Assembly: GCA_937891975.1 (NCBI GenBank)
Contig: CALAUA010000025.1
Span: 62,001-126,000 of the forward strand
From: an uncultured Bacteroidales bacterium
GTDB lineage: Bacteria > Bacteroidota > Bacteroidia > Bacteroidales > Paludibacteraceae
Length of the DNA: 64,000 nucleotides
Reading direction: 5' to 3'
Below, in pieces: positions 1 to 8,518 of the stretch. The translations under genes were made by a program, and so were the position numbers. Numbering within the stretch: position 1 is the first letter of the stretch; every line of letters starts with the position of its first letter. The notes beneath the pieces were generated by a model. The model was not told where the DNA came from. It made no database searches and was given only the letters and a program-made list of their open reading frames with translations.

Positions 1-1688
1 TTCTTTGGGAACGCGATGCAGTCGCGGATGCTGTCCAAGCCAGCGAACAAGCTAACAAAACGATCCAAGCCATATGCCAAACCGCCGTGAGGTGGCGCAC
101 CGAACTTGAAGGCGTTCATCAGGAAGCCGAACTTCAGTTGTGCCTCTTCTGGTGTGAAGCCCAGAATCTCGAAGGTGCGTTGTTGCAGTGCCGCATCATG
201 AATACGGATACTACCGCCACCAACTTCTACACCATTGATAACCATATCATAAGCATTGGCACGAACAGCTGCTGGATTGGTGTCCATCAATGGAATATCC
301 TCTGGTTTTGGACTGGTAAATGGATGGTGCATAGCCATCAATCGTTGCTCCTCGTCGCTCCACTCATACATTGGGAAATCCACAATCCACAGGCATGAGA
401 ACTTCTTAGGATCACGCAATCCAAGTTGCTTGCCGACCTCCAGACGCAGCTCGCAGAGTTGCTTGCGGGTCTTCATGGCATCGTCGCCAGAAAGAATCAA
501 AATCAGATCGCCTGGCTGAGCATTCATCGCCTTTGCTACTTCTTGCAACTGCTCTTGGTTGTAGAACTTATCTACACTTGATTTCACGTTTCCGTCTGCC
601 TCTACGCGGGCATAAACCATACCCTTTGCGCCAATCTGAGGGCGTTTCACGTAGTCGGTGAGCGCATCCAATTGCTTGCGGGTGTATGTAGCGCAACCTG
701 TAGCGCAGATACCGCCAATGTATGCAGCATTAGCAAATACACTGAACTTCTCCTCTTTCTGCTCCTCAATAGCGTGGAAGAGGTCGTGCAACTCCACGAA
801 CTCCATGCCGAAGCGTGTATCTGGCTTGTCGCTTCCGTAGTATTTCATCGCGTCAGCCCATGTCATACGTGGGAAATCAGGCAGGTCGATATTGAGAATG
901 GACTTGAACAGGTGCTTAGACATGCCTTCGAAGAGTTGGAGCACATCCTCTTGCTCCACGAACGACATCTCGCAGTCGATTTGTGTGAACTCTGGTTGGC
1001 GGTCTGCACGCAAGTCCTCATCTCGGAAACACTTCACGATTTGGAAGTAACGGTCAAAACCGCTGACCATCAATAGTTGCTTCAAGATTTGTGGACTTTG
1101 TGGCAGTGCGTAGAACTGTCCTGGGTTCATGCGGCTTGGCACGATAAAGTCGCGTGCGCCTTCGGGTGTAGAATTTACCAAAACAGGTGTTTCTACTTCA
1201 AGGAAACCCTTCTCATCCAAGTAACGGCGCACTTCGAACGCCATTTTGTGGCGTAGTTCGAGGTTCTTTCTTACGCAGTTGCGACGAAGGTCTAAGTATC
1301 TGTATTTCATGCGAATATCATCACCACCGTCGGTCTCGTCCTCAATGGTAAATGGAGGAGTAACAGCAGCGTTGAGGATGGTCATTTTAGCGACCTTAAT
1401 TTCTATTTCGCCTGTAGGAATTTGTGCATTTTTGCTTTGACGTTCAATGACTTCGCCAGTGACTTGGAGCACGAACTCGCGCCCTACTCCATTGGCTTGT
1501 TCCAGCAATGCGTCTTGTTCTGCGCTGCCGTCGGATTGGAAAGCAAGTTGTGTGATACCATATCGGTCACGAAGGTCGATGAAAGTCATACCGCCCATTT
1601 TGCGGATACGTTGTGCCCACCCTGAGAGGGTGACTGTTTTGCCTGCATCGGCGAGACGTAGCTCGCCACAAGTGTTCGTTCTAAACAT
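1..1688 (-). CDS. aspS: Aspartyl-tRNA synthetase (3' end outside window)
   Basis: Charges tRNA-Asp with aspartate in the cytoplasm. Read on the minus strand from ATG at 1688, the protein starts MFRTNTCGELRLADAGKTV with the OB-fold anticodon-binding domain (GWAQRIRKMGG, FIDLRDRYG). It then shows class II motif 2 (FRDEDLRADRQPEFTQID) and motif 3 (AYGLDRFVSLFAGLDS) close to the window edge. About 562 codons are visible. Bacterial AspRS has roughly 585-590 residues, so only a short C-terminal tail lies outside. The large insertion domain typical of bacterial AspRS is present between motifs 2 and 3. A TAnnTTTG promoter lies about 75 bp upstream. The divergent neighbour is the RCK/RyR locus. Confidence 0.96.
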   Translation of the reverse strand, partial: MFRTNTCGELRLADAGKTVTLSGWAQRIRKMGGMTFIDLRDRYGITQLAFQSDGSAEQDALLEQANGVGREFVLQVTGEVIERQSKNAQIPTGEIEIKVAKMTILNAAVTPPFTIEDETDGGDDIRMKYRYLDLRRNCVRKNLELRHKMAFEVRRYLDEKGFLEVETPVLVNSTPEGARDFIVPSRMNPGQFYALPQSPQILKQLLMVSGFDRYFQIVKCFRDEDLRADRQPEFTQIDCEMSFVEQEDVLQLFEGMSKHLFKSILNIDLPDFPRMTWADAMKYYGSDKPDTRFGMEFVELHDLFHAIEEQKEEKFSVFANAAYIGGICATGCATYTRKQLDALTDYVKRPQIGAKGMVYARVEADGNVKSSVDKFYNQEQLQEVAKAMNAQPGDLILILSGDDAMKTRKQLCELRLEVGKQLGLRDPKKFSCLWIVDFPMYEWSDEEQRLMAMHHPFTSPKPEDIPLMDTNPAAVRANAYDMVINGVEVGGGSIRIHDAALQQRTFEILGFTPEEAQLKFGFLMNAFKFGAPPHGGLAYGLDRFVSLFAGLDSIRDCIAFPK

Positions 1689-1761
1689 GTTATATATTAC
1701 ATTTATGAATTTACAACTCCATAATTTTTTCTTCCACAGATCATTTTGCATAAAAAGCGTG

Positions 1762-1792
1762 CAAAGGTACGATTTTTTTTCGATATATGCAA
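1762..1792 (-). promoter_or_regulatory. Bacteroidota-type promoter of aspS
   Basis: On the minus strand a TACCTTTG -7 box (1762-1769) is preceded, 20 bp upstream, by TTG (1790-1792). This is the TTG-N20-TAnnTTTG arrangement of the Bacteroidota housekeeping sigma factor. It is placed back to back with the promoter of the RCK/RyR locus. Confidence 0.75.
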
Positions 1793-1808
1793 ATTTCATT
1801 ATTTTTTC

Positions 1809-1839
1809 TTGCACATCCAAGAAAAAAGTTGTACCTTTG
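1809..1839 (+). promoter_or_regulatory. Promoter of the RCK channel/RyR locus
   Basis: TTG (1809-1811), a 20 bp spacer and TACCTTTG (1832-1839) face the channel gene. The box lies downstream of the first in-frame ATG (1787), so translation must begin further on, at 1880. Confidence 0.75.
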
Positions 1840-1879
1840 TGCCCTGATTAATTATATTAATACCCTTTTTCACACGCAT

Positions 1880-4264
1880 ATGGTATCCAAAATACAGATT
1901 AATTTTACACATAACCTGCTAACGCATCTAAAATACCACAAGATATCTATGAGTGTTACGCTCATAACATTGATATTGACAAGTATCACCACATCTATAG
2001 GAGCCTGCGCATACCAAATGCATCCTTTTGATATATTCATTTGCGCTTTAGGAGTTATCTCTTTAGCATATATAGCATATTGTATTTCTTTTATCATTGC
2101 AGAGAAGATACAGCGTGATATTATGCTAATAAAGAAGAATTACTGGCTATGGATATTGCTATTAGTGGTAGCGGTACCGTTTGTGTTTGCTAGATTAATT
2201 CTATTGTTAGATATTCCTAATATGGAATTATTGAGCGAAACGAATAGGTATGCCATTATTCCTGCTGAAGGGGATGCAGAAGCAAAAGCTGTACTATGGT
2301 CTGTTTTTTTTCATTATATCGATTCTGGTAATCAGCACATTACCGCTATGTCAGGGCGAGTGGTATCGGGTATACTAACGGTATGCGGTATCTTCTTATT
2401 CAATGGTTTGCTGGTATCCACACTGCTTAGTTGGACAGAACGCAGGAGAGCTCAATGGAAGAATGGCGATATACGTTACTCCATAGCTGATTTACCAAAG
2501 AATCGATTTGCACTAGTAATCGGTGCCAACGAAATTGTAGTTTCTGTAGTAAAGGAACTATTACATCGCCCTAGCCGGCATAGTGGCACTTCTCAAAATA
2601 ATTATGTGGTGCTTCAGACCAGTTCCAATGTGTCTCAGGTAAGAGAGTTGTTGTTGGCGCATTTAACAGACGAAGAAGTCAATAGAGTAATATGCTACAA
2701 TGCACACAGAGACTCAGCAAAGGAGATTGCTCACTTACATGTAGCATATGCCTCAGAAATACTCGTATTGGGCGAGAGTACACTCGGACGTGATGCGGAG
2801 ACTGCTCACGACGCGTTGAATATGCGCTGCGTTAACTTGATTGCCCATGAGTTGAATGCTTATAAGACCAAGTTCAGTAATACCTATAAGAAGAAAACAT
2901 GCAGAGTAATGTTTGACTATCATACTACCTACTCGGTATTTCAATATTCAGATATTGCCAACGAAGTGCGCGAAACTCTGACGTTCATACCTTTTAATAT
3001 GTACGAAAGTTGGGCTAGAAAAGTGATTGTAAGTAATCATGCAGAGAGCAATGGTAGTATAGTGCATTATACTCCGCTAGATGGTATCGAGGGTATGCGT
3101 AAAACGGATAATCAACGTGTGCATTTAGTGATAATTGGCATGACAAAGATGGGCATTTCTTTGGCCGAACAGGCGTTGTACCATGCCCATTATTTGAATT
3201 TCGACAAGTATCGTAGTCGTATTACTTTTATTGATACGCAAGCGGATGTGCAAATGGGCTTTTTCAAAGGTCGCCACGCTACCCTATTTGAATTGATGCG
3301 TCACAAGTATGTCGAAGCTGCGAGTACGAGCGAGACTGAAGGGTGGATAGATCCGATGAGTATTGCTAATAAGTGGCAACACTTAAGCAAAGAGCGAAAG
3401 AGTTTTATTGACATCGAAATGGAGTTTATAAAGGGTGCTGTGGAGTCGGACGCAGTGCGCAATTATCTTATAGAGATTGCGAGTGATCCGCATTCAAAAT
3501 TAACGATAGCCGTATGTCTCAACCATACACATCAGGCACTTGCAGCCAGTCTATATATGCCAATAGAGGTCTACGAAAGCAAGCAGTTACAAGAGGTATG
3601 GGTGTATCAACGCGAAGCGATGGATATGGTGGCTAATCTGACAGATGAGTCTGTGGCTACTGGTAGTATCCGTTATAAAAAATTGCGTCCTTTTGGTATG
3701 CTGAATAGTACAGAATTATGGGATGATAATTTAATTAAGACAGCAATGCTAGTCAATGCCGCATATGATGTAATAAACCACCGTCATGAGTGGCCTGCCA
3801 CAATGGATGACATGCATAACGAGGCATATAAGCATATCTACGATAGTTGGAACAACTTAATGGTACATAAAAAATGGTCTAATTGCTTCTTTGCCGACTC
3901 CATCCGCCAAAAGATACGCAGTATATGCAACGGAGATGCACGATTGTCACTAGAAGAGGCACTACAATCACATAAGGAAACTCTAGGTATCAGCGAACAC
4001 AATCGATGGAACATGGAGCAATTATTGATGGGTTATGCACCATGCAATCACGACGATGATGACAAATTAAGGGAACTAGTGGAAACAGGTAATCAAATAG
4101 CACAATATGAGTTCAAAAATAACTTGAAAATGTCAGCAGCAAAGGTACATCCAAATATATGCGATTATGACCACTTAAGCAGTATTGACCCTGTAGCAAA
4201 AGAATATGACATCCAACTCATTTATGCTATACCTCAGATTATAACTTTAGCAGGAAGCATGTAA
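1880..4264 (+). CDS. CASTOR/POLLUX-like RCK ion channel with C-terminal RyR-like domain
   Basis: About 794 residues from ATG 1880; an in-frame ATG at 1787 lies upstream of the promoter and is rejected. Four hydrophobic segments (about 22-45, 49-75, 88-111, 159-184) are seen. Between the last two is a pore-loop-like stretch (VLWSVFFHYIDSGNQ), reminiscent of the WxxxxxxDPG region of CASTOR/POLLUX channels. A Rossmann/RCK-type segment follows (FALVIGANEIVVSVVKELL, then ILVLGES), and a second one near VHLVIIGMTKMGISLAEQA. The last ~90 residues (EHNRWNMEQLLMGYAP ... DPVAKEYDIQLIYAIPQI) align by eye with the RyR repeat. The next gene is a full RyR protein 46 bp downstream, likely the same operon. 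The family call rests on motif resemblance only; a TrkA-like regulator without conductance is the alternative. Confidence 0.7.
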   Translation: MVSKIQINFTHNLLTHLKYHKISMSVTLITLILTSITTSIGACAYQMHPFDIFICALGVISLAYIAYCISFIIAEKIQRDIMLIKKNYWLWILLLVVAVPFVFARLILLLDIPNMELLSETNRYAIIPAEGDAEAKAVLWSVFFHYIDSGNQHITAMSGRVVSGILTVCGIFLFNGLLVSTLLSWTERRRAQWKNGDIRYSIADLPKNRFALVIGANEIVVSVVKELLHRPSRHSGTSQNNYVVLQTSSNVSQVRELLLAHLTDEEVNRVICYNAHRDSAKEIAHLHVAYASEILVLGESTLGRDAETAHDALNMRCVNLIAHELNAYKTKFSNTYKKKTCRVMFDYHTTYSVFQYSDIANEVRETLTFIPFNMYESWARKVIVSNHAESNGSIVHYTPLDGIEGMRKTDNQRVHLVIIGMTKMGISLAEQALYHAHYLNFDKYRSRITFIDTQADVQMGFFKGRHATLFELMRHKYVEAASTSETEGWIDPMSIANKWQHLSKERKSFIDIEMEFIKGAVESDAVRNYLIEIASDPHSKLTIAVCLNHTHQALAASLYMPIEVYESKQLQEVWVYQREAMDMVANLTDESVATGSIRYKKLRPFGMLNSTELWDDNLIKTAMLVNAAYDVINHRHEWPATMDDMHNEAYKHIYDSWNNLMVHKKWSNCFFADSIRQKIRSICNGDARLSLEEALQSHKETLGISEHNRWNMEQLLMGYAPCNHDDDDKLRELVETGNQIAQYEFKNNLKMSAAKVHPNICDYDHLSSIDPVAKEYDIQLIYAIPQIITLAGSM

Positions 4265-4310
4265 TAGTTCGGAAATAGAATACTAACACATAGATAATAA
4301 CAATAAAATT

Positions 4311-4745
4311 ATGAAGCATTATGATCCAAGACCGATAGATGTATCGGATGTAGCATTGCATGAAGATGTAACCGAATTGCGCGAAGTGATTGCTGAAAAT
4401 GCACATGAGATATGGGCTCAGCAACGTCAACGTGAGGGATGGATATTCGGACCAGAACGCAATGATGAACTTAAACAAACACCTAATATGGTGCCATATG
4501 CTCAACTACCAGAGGTGGAAAAAGAATATGACAGAATATTGGCCATTAACACCATCAAATTGCTCAAAAAAGCAGGATATGATCTAATTAAGGTAGAGGA
4601 CACCGAACTATACCGCACCTTAAAAGAACGTATGCGCAATGCGGGACAAGAATATCGTTGCCGTAGATGCGGAAATGCACTATCTAAACATCAGATTTTC
4701 TGCGATCACTGTGGTTTAGAATTAAATATAGACTGGAAAGATTAA
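4311..4745 (+). CDS. RyR-domain protein with C-terminal zinc ribbon
   Basis: 144 residues. Residues about 8-100 show the ryanodine-receptor (RyR) repeat signature: HEIWAQQRQREGWIFGPERN, then a proline/tyrosine stretch, then LPEVEKEYDRILAINTIKLL. The C terminus carries a four-cysteine zinc ribbon (CRRCG ... CDHCG). Bacterial RyR domains have been proposed in comparative genomics to sense nucleotide-like ligands, but no ligand is known here. The upstream gene ends in a diverged RyR segment, which suggests the two products interact, perhaps as channel and sensor (inference). It is followed by a strong terminator. No signal peptide or membrane segment is seen, so it is cytoplasmic. Confidence 0.88.
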   Translation: MKHYDPRPIDVSDVALHEDVTELREVIAENAHEIWAQQRQREGWIFGPERNDELKQTPNMVPYAQLPEVEKEYDRILAINTIKLLKKAGYDLIKVEDTELYRTLKERMRNAGQEYRCRRCGNALSKHQIFCDHCGLELNIDWKD

Positions 4746-4758
4746 TACACTTTCATTT

Positions 4759-4793
4759 ATAATAAGGGAGCGGTCAGACCGCTCCCTTATTAT
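4759..4793. terminator. Bidirectional terminator between RyR gene and fabD
   Basis: Perfect 17 bp stem (4759-4775 with 4777-4793) around a single A, GC-rich at the tip and A/T-rich at the base. It serves both convergent genes. Confidence 0.85.
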
Positions 4794-4804
4794 AAATGCC
4801 TTAA

Positions 4805-5671
4805 CTACCATACTTCAACTTCCGAATTGATTTTACGAATTAGCCCTTTAAGTACGTCTCCGGGCCCAAACTCATAAAAAGTTGTTGCACCATCGGCAAT
4901 CATTTGCTCTACCGATTGTGTCCAACGAACAGGCGAAGTTAGTTGCTGCAATAGATGCTGCTGAATGGTCTGCGGATCAGTTTCTCCTTTAGCGCTAACA
5001 TTCTGATATATAGGGCACTTTGGAATATTGAATTTAGTAGTCAATATAGCCTTTTCCAATCGTTCAGCTGCAGGGTGCATTAGAGGCGAATGAAAGGCAC
5101 CACCTACAGGCAATTTTAACGCACGTTTGGCACCTGCCTCCTTCATAGCCCTGCATGCTTGCTCTACCCCATTTAATGAACCAGAAATAACTACCTGACC
5201 AGGACAATTGAAGTTCGCGGCCACCACCATATCATCAATACTTTCGCACACTTCCACCACCTCATCATCTGCCAAAGCTAAAACTGCAGCCATAGTACCA
5301 GGTTGCATTTCGCATGCTTCTTGCATTGCCAATGCACGTTGGCTAACCAAACGTAATGCATCTTCCCAATACAACGCTTCTGCTGAAACTAAAGCAGAAA
5401 ACTCACCCAAACTATGACCTGCCACCATATCAGGACGGATAATGGTTGATAATCGACAACTCACGACAGAATGTAAAAAAATTGCAGGTTGCGTGACGTG
5501 TGTTTGACGAAGGGCATCATCAGAACCTTCAAACATCACTTCAGTAAGGTTAAAACCCAGTATCTCGTTTGCACGTTGCATCATACGGCGAGCTTCGGGA
5601 TACGTGTCATATAGGTCTTTACCCATACCCGTGAATTGGGCTCCTTGACCTGGGAATACAAATGCTGTCAT
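4805..5671 (-). CDS. fabD: Malonyl-CoA:ACP transacylase
   Basis: Transfers malonyl groups from CoA to acyl carrier protein to feed fatty-acid elongation. 288 residues, close to the usual length. N-terminal FPGQGAQ, nucleophile elbow GHSLGE with Ser87, catalytic His194 in GGAFHSPLM, and the C-terminal QNVSA and GPG(D)VL segments are all present. It has its own promoter and is monocistronic between the terminator at 4759-4793 and the divergent lysS. Confidence 0.96.
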   Translation of the reverse strand: MTAFVFPGQGAQFTGMGKDLYDTYPEARRMMQRANEILGFNLTEVMFEGSDDALRQTHVTQPAIFLHSVVSCRLSTIIRPDMVAGHSLGEFSALVSAEALYWEDALRLVSQRALAMQEACEMQPGTMAAVLALADDEVVEVCESIDDMVVAANFNCPGQVVISGSLNGVEQACRAMKEAGAKRALKLPVGGAFHSPLMHPAAERLEKAILTTKFNIPKCPIYQNVSAKGETDPQTIQQHLLQQLTSPVRWTQSVEQMIADGATTFYEFGPGDVLKGLIRKINSEVEVW

Positions 5672-5709
5672 TTCTGTATGTTTTAGTGTGGTTTTTACAA
5701 AATCGAGTG

Positions 5710-5740
5710 CAAAGATACAAACAATTTACGATATATGCAA
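5710..5740 (-). promoter_or_regulatory. Promoter of fabD
   Basis: TATCTTTG (5710-5717, minus strand) with TTG 20 bp upstream (5738-5740). Confidence 0.7.
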
Positions 5741-5803
5741 ATATTGGACAACGGGGCAAGTGATGAAAAGGATTAATATTTTTTGTAAAAAATATATTAT
5801 TAC

Positions 5804-5834
5804 TTGTGCATATGCATTTTTTTTTGTAACTTTG
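5804..5834 (+). promoter_or_regulatory. Promoter of lysS
   Basis: TTG (5804-5806), 20 bp spacer, TAACTTTG (5827-5834). It lies inside a long in-frame extension of the lysS reading frame and so excludes the upstream start at 5688. Confidence 0.72.
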
Positions 5835-5900
5835 CACCCAAATTTGTGTGTGTTGCGTGCGCAAGCACACGATATATACTTGATTAAGAACAAAAAAGAT

Positions 5901-7448
5901 ATGGAACTCAGTGAACAAGAAGTAATCCGCAGAGAAAGTCTGCAAAAGATGCGTGATTTGGGTATCAACCCCTATCCTGCTGATGAGTATGTAGTTACAG
6001 GTTATTCTACCGATATCAAGTCAACCTTCGTGGACGAGCAAACCGAAGATGCCGAGTGGTACACGGGCAAACCAGTGCGCATTGCAGGTCGATTGATGTC
6101 GCGTCGTATCATGGGTAAGGCATCGTTCGTAGAGATTCAAGACTCCAAAGGTCGTATCCAGGTGTATGTGAGCCGCGATGATATCCAAGCCCCTACCCCA
6201 GAAGGCGAAACGGCTACCACCGTGGAACAACAGATGTACAACGTCGTTTTCAAGAAGTTGCTCGATATAGGTGACTTTGTGGGTATTGAAGGTTTTGTCT
6301 TCCGCACACAGATGGGCGAGATTAGTGTACACGCACAAAAACTGACCGTGCTGGCAAAGAGCCTCCGTCCATTGCCTATCGTGAAATACAAAGACGGTGT
6401 AGCCTATGACGGCTTTACCGATCCAGAACAACGCTATCGCCAACGTTACGTGGACTTAGTGGTGAACGAAGGTGTGAAAGATGTTTTCCTCAAGCGTGCA
6501 ACTATTATCCGCACTATGCGTCAGGTGTTTGACGAAGCGGGTTATACTGAGGTGGAGACACCAATGCTGCAAGCCATTGCTGGTGGCGCATCGGCTCGTC
6601 CGTTCATCACGCACCACAACGCATTGGATGTGGATATGTATATGCGTATTGCTACCGAGCTTTACCTCAAGCGCCTCATCGTAGGTGGTTTCGAAGGCGT
6701 GTACGAGATTGGTCGTAACTTCCGCAACGAAGGTATGGACCGCACCCACAACCCAGAGTTTACCTGTATGGAGCTCTACGTGCAATACAAGGACTACAAC
6801 TGGATGATGTCCTTCACCGAGCAATTGCTGGAGAAAATCGCCATCGCAGTCAACGGCACTACTGAGGTGAAGATTGGCGATAACATCGTGAACTTCAAGG
6901 CACCATACCGCCGTCTGCCTATCTTAGAGGCCATCCAAGAGAAAACGGGCTATGACCTGAGCACGATGACCGAAGATGAGATTCGCCAAGTGGCTAAGAA
7001 ATACGGTGTAGAGGACACCGACAAGATGGGCAAGGGCAAACTCATCGACGAAATCTTCGGCGAGACATGCGAAGGTTCCTTTATTCAACCAACCTTTATT
7101 ACCGACTACCCTGTGGAGATGTCGCCACTAACCAAGATGCACCGCTCCAAACCAGGTCTCACCGAGCGTTTCGAGCTGATGGTAAACGGCAAAGAGTTGG
7201 CTAACGCCTATAGCGAGCTCAACGACCCAATCGACCAATACGAGCGTTTCGTGGAGCAAATGAAGTTGGCTGACAAGGGCGACGACGAGGCAATGATTAT
7301 TGACCACGACTTTATGCGTGCATTGGAGTACGGTATGCCTCCTACATCGGGTATTGGTATAGGTATAGACCGCCTCGCTATCTTCATGACGGGACAACCA
7401 TCTATCCAAGATGTACTCTTGTTCCCAACCATGAAGCCAGAGAAATAA
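5901..7448 (+). CDS. lysS: Lysyl-tRNA synthetase, class II
   Basis: Charges tRNA-Lys. 515 residues from ATG 5901 (MELSEQEVIRRESLQKMRDL), which lies 66 bp after the -7 box. The OB-fold comes first (VRIAGRLMSRRIMGKASFVEIQD), then class II motif 2 (EIGRNFRNEGMDRTHNPEFT) and motif 3 near the end (GIGIGIDRLAIFMTG). The length fits the bacterial LysRS core (E. coli type about 505). The stop codon lies inside a perfect 32 bp palindrome. gpsA and pgi follow on the same strand. Confidence 0.97.
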   Translation: MELSEQEVIRRESLQKMRDLGINPYPADEYVVTGYSTDIKSTFVDEQTEDAEWYTGKPVRIAGRLMSRRIMGKASFVEIQDSKGRIQVYVSRDDIQAPTPEGETATTVEQQMYNVVFKKLLDIGDFVGIEGFVFRTQMGEISVHAQKLTVLAKSLRPLPIVKYKDGVAYDGFTDPEQRYRQRYVDLVVNEGVKDVFLKRATIIRTMRQVFDEAGYTEVETPMLQAIAGGASARPFITHHNALDVDMYMRIATELYLKRLIVGGFEGVYEIGRNFRNEGMDRTHNPEFTCMELYVQYKDYNWMMSFTEQLLEKIAIAVNGTTEVKIGDNIVNFKAPYRRLPILEAIQEKTGYDLSTMTEDEIRQVAKKYGVEDTDKMGKGKLIDEIFGETCEGSFIQPTFITDYPVEMSPLTKMHRSKPGLTERFELMVNGKELANAYSELNDPIDQYERFVEQMKLADKGDDEAMIIDHDFMRALEYGMPPTSGIGIGIDRLAIFMTGQPSIQDVLLFPTMKPEK

Positions 7449-7471
7449 AGCACCATGGTGCTTTATTTCTC
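7440..7471 (+). terminator. Perfect 32 bp palindrome overlapping the lysS stop
   Basis: Two perfectly complementary 16 nt arms centred on CCATGG, starting in the last lysS codons and followed by CCGTTTAG rather than a U run. It is probably a terminator or transcript-end stabiliser. Partial read-through into gpsA is possible. Confidence 0.6.
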
Positions 7472-7472
7472 C

Positions 7473-7519
7473 GTTTAGAGGACGCTCGCAAAAGCGAGCT
7501 ACAGTTTAAAGTTTAAAAG
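7473..7519. repeat. Mosaic repeat with GCTCGC hairpin core
   Basis: Reads, on the minus strand, TTTAAACTTTAAA then CTGTAG, a 6 bp hairpin (GCTCGC-TTTT-GCGAGC, 7484-7499) and GTCCTCTAAAC. The flanking heptamers and the hairpin core match the repeats at 21356-21394, 21961-22053 and 22614-22740. Confidence 0.7.
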
Positions 7520-7529
7520 GCAAGAGTAT

Positions 7530-8513
7530 ATGAGAGTAGCTATACTAGGTTCAGGTAGTTGGGCGACAGCCCTTGCCAAAATAGTAATGCACAATGTACC
7601 AGAAATCAATTGGTACATCCGCAAACAAGAAACAATCGACGAGTTTATAGAGATTCGTCGAAATCCCAACCACTTGGAATGGGCATATTTTGACATATCG
7701 CGCATCAACTTCTCCGCAGATATCAACACCGTAGTTGATCAATCAGATTTGATTATTTTGGCTATTCCTTCTCCTTATATCAAACAAAGTTTGGATGATA
7801 TAAAGATTGATATGTCTCAAAAATGCGTCATATCCGCTGTGAAAGGAATGATTCCAGATGAGAATATGCTGGTTACGGATTATTTGCATGAGCACTACCA
7901 TATTCCAGAAGAAAATTTAGGTGTGATTACTGGTCCATGTCATGCGGAAGAAATTGCATTGGAGCGCTTGAGTTATCTGACAATTGGTTGTAAGGATTCG
8001 GAAAAAGCCAACGAATGGCAACAGTTGTTCGATACGCCATACGTTCGCACTACCCCAAGCAATGATATGGAAGGATTGGAGTATGCGAGCATCATGAAGA
8101 ATATCTATGCTATCGCGGCAGGCATATGCAAGAGTTTGCATTACGGAGATAATTTCCAAGCCGTATTGCTGACCAATGCGATGCATGAGATGATGCGTTT
8201 CGCCAAAGCTAAATCGGATATTCCACGCGATATTACAGATAGTGGTTATCTAGGCGATGTATTAGTGACTGCCTACTCCAACTTCTCTCGCAATCGCCAG
8301 TTCGGACAAATGATTGGCATGGGATATAGCGTAAAAGCTGCGCAAACAGAAATGGAAATGGTGGCAGAAGGCTACTACGGCACAAAAGCCATCTGGCTTG
8401 CCAACCAAGATACACAAGTGGATTTACCTATTGTGGAAGCTGTATATCAAATTCTATATAATAGGAGATCCGCAAAAACAGTCATTCGAGAATTAACTAA
8501 AAAATTTCAATAA
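7530..8513 (+). CDS. gpsA: Glycerol-3-phosphate dehydrogenase (NAD(P)+)
   Basis: Reduces dihydroxyacetone phosphate to sn-glycerol-3-phosphate for phospholipid synthesis. 327 residues with the N-terminal dinucleotide motif (ILGSGSWATALAK), the family LNYISAVKGM-type segment (ISAVKGMIPDE), the GPCHAEEI motif and the conserved EYASIMKNIYAIAAGI helix. It starts 81 bp after lysS, behind a mosaic repeat, and ends 5 bp before pgi, so gpsA and pgi are co-transcribed. Confidence 0.95.
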   Translation: MRVAILGSGSWATALAKIVMHNVPEINWYIRKQETIDEFIEIRRNPNHLEWAYFDISRINFSADINTVVDQSDLIILAIPSPYIKQSLDDIKIDMSQKCVISAVKGMIPDENMLVTDYLHEHYHIPEENLGVITGPCHAEEIALERLSYLTIGCKDSEKANEWQQLFDTPYVRTTPSNDMEGLEYASIMKNIYAIAAGICKSLHYGDNFQAVLLTNAMHEMMRFAKAKSDIPRDITDSGYLGDVLVTAYSNFSRNRQFGQMIGMGYSVKAAQTEMEMVAEGYYGTKAIWLANQDTQVDLPIVEAVYQILYNRRSAKTVIRELTKKFQ

Positions 8514-8518
8514 GCAAG

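Noticed and set aside
1..1700. Several plus-strand open frames in the first 1.7 kb
   Set aside because: They lie antisense to the aspartyl-tRNA synthetase gene, which is complete in motifs on the minus strand.
5688..5900. Upstream start that would extend lysS by 71 residues
   Set aside because: The lysS and fabD promoters lie inside this stretch; the homologous N terminus starts at 5901.
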